In this document: positions 60,717 through 64,000 of the stretch, piece after piece
Layout of the letters: each line of letters opens with the position of its first letter
How positions within the stretch are numbered: the first letter of the stretch is position 1
Origin: Neelides folsomi
Lineage: Eukaryota; Arthropoda; Collembola; Neelipleona; Neelidae
Length of the DNA stretch: 64,000 bases
Reading direction: 5' to 3'
Assembly (NCBI GenBank): GCA_034687125.1
Contig: JAQGBZ010000004.1
Span: 124,001-188,000 of the forward strand
Translations under genes and position numbers: made by a program
The notes under the pieces: generated by a model
The model's database searches: none
What the model saw: the letters and a program-made list of their open reading frames with translations, nothing else
What the model was told of the DNA's origin: nothing

Positions 60717-63700
60717 ACATGTCAGCATAATTTGATGAATATTCATTCATAAACATAAAAGTTATCTTCGATTAAAAATACTCAAAACTTAGCAGCCCAC
60801 CCTATATAGTACGCAATTAATTATTCACTCATTAGTAGAAAACAATTGAGTAGGTGAAATTTGTCGGTATGTGAAAGAAGTTGATTTAATTGCTCTTAGA
60901 TCCTCAATTAGAGTGAGAGGGTTCTGGTGAGTAAACGAAGGGTGAATGGAAGTCCCAAGGCATCGGAATCTCATTTGATTTCCGCCTAGATGGTAAAAAG
61001 AAGGTCTTCACAGTCAAAGTATAAGAAAGGGATTGGGTCCATCGTGTGTTTGGCCTACAGCTCCTCTTTTCCAACTCTCCACTTCTGGGTTTGGTGAAAA
61101 GGGCGCATTAATATTTCAAGATGGGTCTCATTTGCATATAAATGAAGTGGCACCCCCCTAATCACACTCACTCGGGCTCCCGACACACAGCCCCGACCTT
61201 CCTACCCTTCTTTTGCTCCCAGCTCCTGATAATGAATAAGTTTCGCCTTAATTCCCGGACACCAATTTTTCCAATTCTGATCCCAGCTAAGTAACCTTCC
61301 CACGTCTTGGAAAAGGGCGAGCGTGAAGTGGAGGAAAAAAGGAATGGAAATCAAATATATCTCTCGATTCTCTCCTTTACCTTTCCTCCTCGCCCGATTT
61401 CATTTGAGGAAACTTTTCTTTTACGCTCATTATGTCCAACTGAATGGTCTGTAACTCTTTCTTCCCTCCCCGCTCCGCGAAGCTCCGGACCAAATGAGTG
61501 AGTGAATTGAATTAAGAGAAATTTGCATTTTTCTAAAACCTCGCCTCCTCTTCATTTTATTATTGGAGCTTTTAATAGAATTTTAAATAATTAAACGTAC
61601 TTTTCTTCTTCTCTTCAGAACATGCTAATTTGGACTGAGGGCTGCACAGGGACTTTGCCTTCACTCAGTGGACTAAATTAAAAAGAGCTTTCATTCCCCT
61701 TAAAAAAACTTTTCAAAAGGCCCGGCGTGTGCGGAGAAGAATGGGAATTGATAGATAAAACTAGGTTGGTAAATAATAAAACCTCTCTAAAGGTCTCCCC
61801 TGTTCCTCTCTCCCAAAGACCAACTTCCAGGACCGTGAAATATATATTTATGTATGTATGAGAGCTGGGTGAGGGAAAACGGCCTGACACCCAATTCAAA
61901 ATACATAATGCAAAGGGTTTTCACACCGAATTCATCATTATTCCGGCCAACACTCTTGACAAACAATTGTCAGCGATTGCCTTCCAGCGTCCTTCTATCC
62001 ATCTCTATATATTTCTATGTATCTCTATGTATTTTCCCTATGCCCTCGATCTCGATAAATAAATTTCCCTCGATTATCCTTCCATTTTACACCAAATTCA
62101 ATATACCTATTTGTAGTAGCGTCATAAATACTTACACTCTGTTACCCTTACATTAGCATATTGGACGTGGGCAGAGGAGATGAGTAAAAGTCGCCACTTG
62201 ATGATGTCAGGATTTCATTACTTTTCCCAGTCCCATTACCGTTAGGAATTGCTGGACACGAGGCGTGTAATGGAGTGAAGGCAGATTGGTCAAACAACGT
62301 CCGTCCATTTCCATTCCCAATTCGCCATCAAGGGAGGGAGTAAATGATAATGCAATGAAAATGAATAAAACTCGACACAATACTGAATGGGAAAGTGGGC
62401 TTATCGGAGAAGCTTATAAAATATCCTCATATAAATATACATATAGAATACATAAGTACAGATTTGAACTCTGTTTACTCTTCCGGAAGGACAATGGATG
62501 TAATTTAGGTTGAGCATAAGATCGGAGTTGGATGGACCAATGGTAAGTTAATACTTTTCAAAAAGGGGAATTGGATCTTATTTAAAAGTATGGCTAAAAT
62601 ATATACCATATATGTATATTATATACAATATGACTAGCTAATGTAGGTATAGCTCAGTGGACAAAAGTGACATTACGGTCATTGACAAATACTGTTATTG
62701 GGTATATGGACAGTATAAATTTATATAAAGCAAATTAATAGTAAAAGTTGTAAATCGGATGGATTCTATCTCTGTACAAATCGTCCGTCCCTACAGTGAA
62801 GGAACAAACAAGATTGGAATTGGAAATGGGGAGATGAAAGACATGCAAAAGGAGACAGAGGGGAGATGAATTGTCCGCGAGCAAATTTTACCAATGACGA
62901 ATTTCTAATTCTCCCTTGTCCGAACATATGAGCTTTTACCTTCTATACTTTATATGTGAATGTACTATATTTTATATGTACCATAATATATGTATTACAT
63001 ACATGTCCTTTCCATTATTGTAAAGCGGATTGTATGTTATATAATGGAAGAGACGTCTAACCTCATATGGGAGTGGAAGTGTAAAAACAATAGCAGTTGT
63101 CAGCCCTTGTCATCTTCCTTTCACTCTTCGCACCCCATCATTACTTTATTTTTACTTACTACAAAGGGGAATTTACGCATAAATTATACCTTTCGTTTCC
63201 CACAGACTCATTAAAAATCTCATTTTAATTAATGAATCCAATTCTCGCTTCAATTACGTTGCAATTATCTTCATGAGTAGGCCTGGAATGGACTTTATTA
63301 GATTGTTCAAACTAACGGGTAGAACTCTATTTAATACATTAATGGATAAATACTAACTAAATATCCATTCAAGACTCACAATACTGGATAAGCATATTTT
63401 GTATTATGCAAATATATTACATAAATTAATTATTACGTTGAAAATTGAAAAGTAATAGAGATTGGAAACAATAATTTGGAATATACCTGTATTATATCAG
63501 TATTAAATAAACCTGTATTTACATAAATCATACGTAAAATATATTAAACTTAATAAATAAAAAATGTTGAGGTTTGGCCCACTTTGGATTTTTGGATGAT
63601 TCAAATGAAGAAAAATTCTCATTTAAAAAACTTTTGCTCGAAATTTACTTTATGTTGAATTTTAATTAAGTTTTTTTTCCATAAATTTGTAGTTTGAAAA

Positions 63701-64000
63701 GAGAGGTGAATTTGTGATAAAAATTGAAAGAACCGGCCGTATAACGTGTATAGGATTAATAAACCCGGGAGAATTTCCACGATGAAAATGATGGCATTAG
63801 AATCAACTCTCATCCATATGTAGACAAGAAATGAGATGAAGAGGAGAGGATTTGGAATTTGAATTGAGTTAAACACTGAGGCTCCCTTTTTCCCTCATCT
63901 CGATCCGAAAAATGCAAATCACTCATGAAGAACCTCTTTATTATGCAAATACGCTATTTTTAATTTTCGCTACTACTCCCTTAAAAAAGGTTCCCGATTA

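Larger units (their letters stand above)
59010..64000. other. Upstream or first-intron region of the POU6F gene
   Basis: No supported coding exon was found on either strand; the missing 5' exon(s) of POU6F could be here, short or non-coding, or beyond the window. The region alternates AT-rich DNA with more GC-rich patches (59.0-59.5, 61.0-61.9, 62.2-62.4 kb) that would suit conserved regulatory blocks. It holds five POU octamers and one inverted-repeat element (60359-60716). Confidence 0.55.

Noticed and set aside
62645-62720. tRNA-like A-box (TATAGCTCAGTGGAC)
   Set aside because: No matching B-box (GGTTCGAAT type), and the flanks do not pair as an acceptor stem.
63619-63876. Hydrophobic minus-strand frame considered as a missing POU6F exon
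   Set aside because: Sequence is Ile/Leu/Phe-rich with no match to POU6F N-terminal features and no phase-0 donor that would feed exon 59009.
1-64000. CRISPR arrays, operons, riboswitches, bacterial promoters
   Set aside because: None found; intron-rich animal genes make them unlikely.

Overview
The window is nuclear DNA of an animal, most likely an arthropod (crustacean, springtail, chelicerate or similar). It is very AT-rich, has GT-AG introns mostly of 50-500 bp, no operons, and carries nine recognisable metazoan genes. The species cannot be fixed from sequence alone. I rebuilt each gene exon by exon; in all nine models the intron phases match at every junction. Exon edges are eye-read and may be off by a base.

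Left third (1-22.3 kb): a gene-poor 5 kb with three inverted-repeat elements; an inward-rectifier potassium channel (+, 4957-8154); an 8.6-9.7 kb patch with a dead mariner element and a short MITE; an FGF receptor tyrosine kinase (+, 10104-18879, 14 exons); and a carboxylesterase/neuroligin-type protein that has lost its catalytic serine and histidine (+, 19866-22326).

Middle (22.6-42.5 kb): a compact block of conserved genes. CWF19L1 (-) and PGS1 (+) are divergent over 592 bp. LRRC45 (+) follows PGS1 and converges on CLEC16A/ema (-). Chondroitin polymerizing factor CHPF (+) is divergent from CLEC16A. Their roles (spliceosome recycling, cardiolipin synthesis, centrosome linker, endosome/mitophagy, glycosaminoglycan synthesis) are separate; the layout looks like packing rather than a pathway.

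Right third (42.5-64 kb): a spacer with a second CCGTA-type MITE, then the class-6 POU homeobox gene (pdm3/POU6F) on the minus strand, 45732 to at least 59009. Its 6.9 kb intron between the POU-specific and homeodomain exons holds a complete zona-pellucida-domain membrane protein gene on the plus strand. Its first exon is not visible, so 59010-64000 is probably intron or upstream regulatory DNA; this zone and the neighbouring introns are rich in the POU octamer.

Points most worth following up: an extra coding-like exon inside the FGFR gene that would give a secreted two-Ig receptor; loss of one conserved cysteine in FGFR Ig domain 3; the catalytically dead esterase; two MITEs of shared CCGTA architecture; and the octamer cluster around the POU gene.
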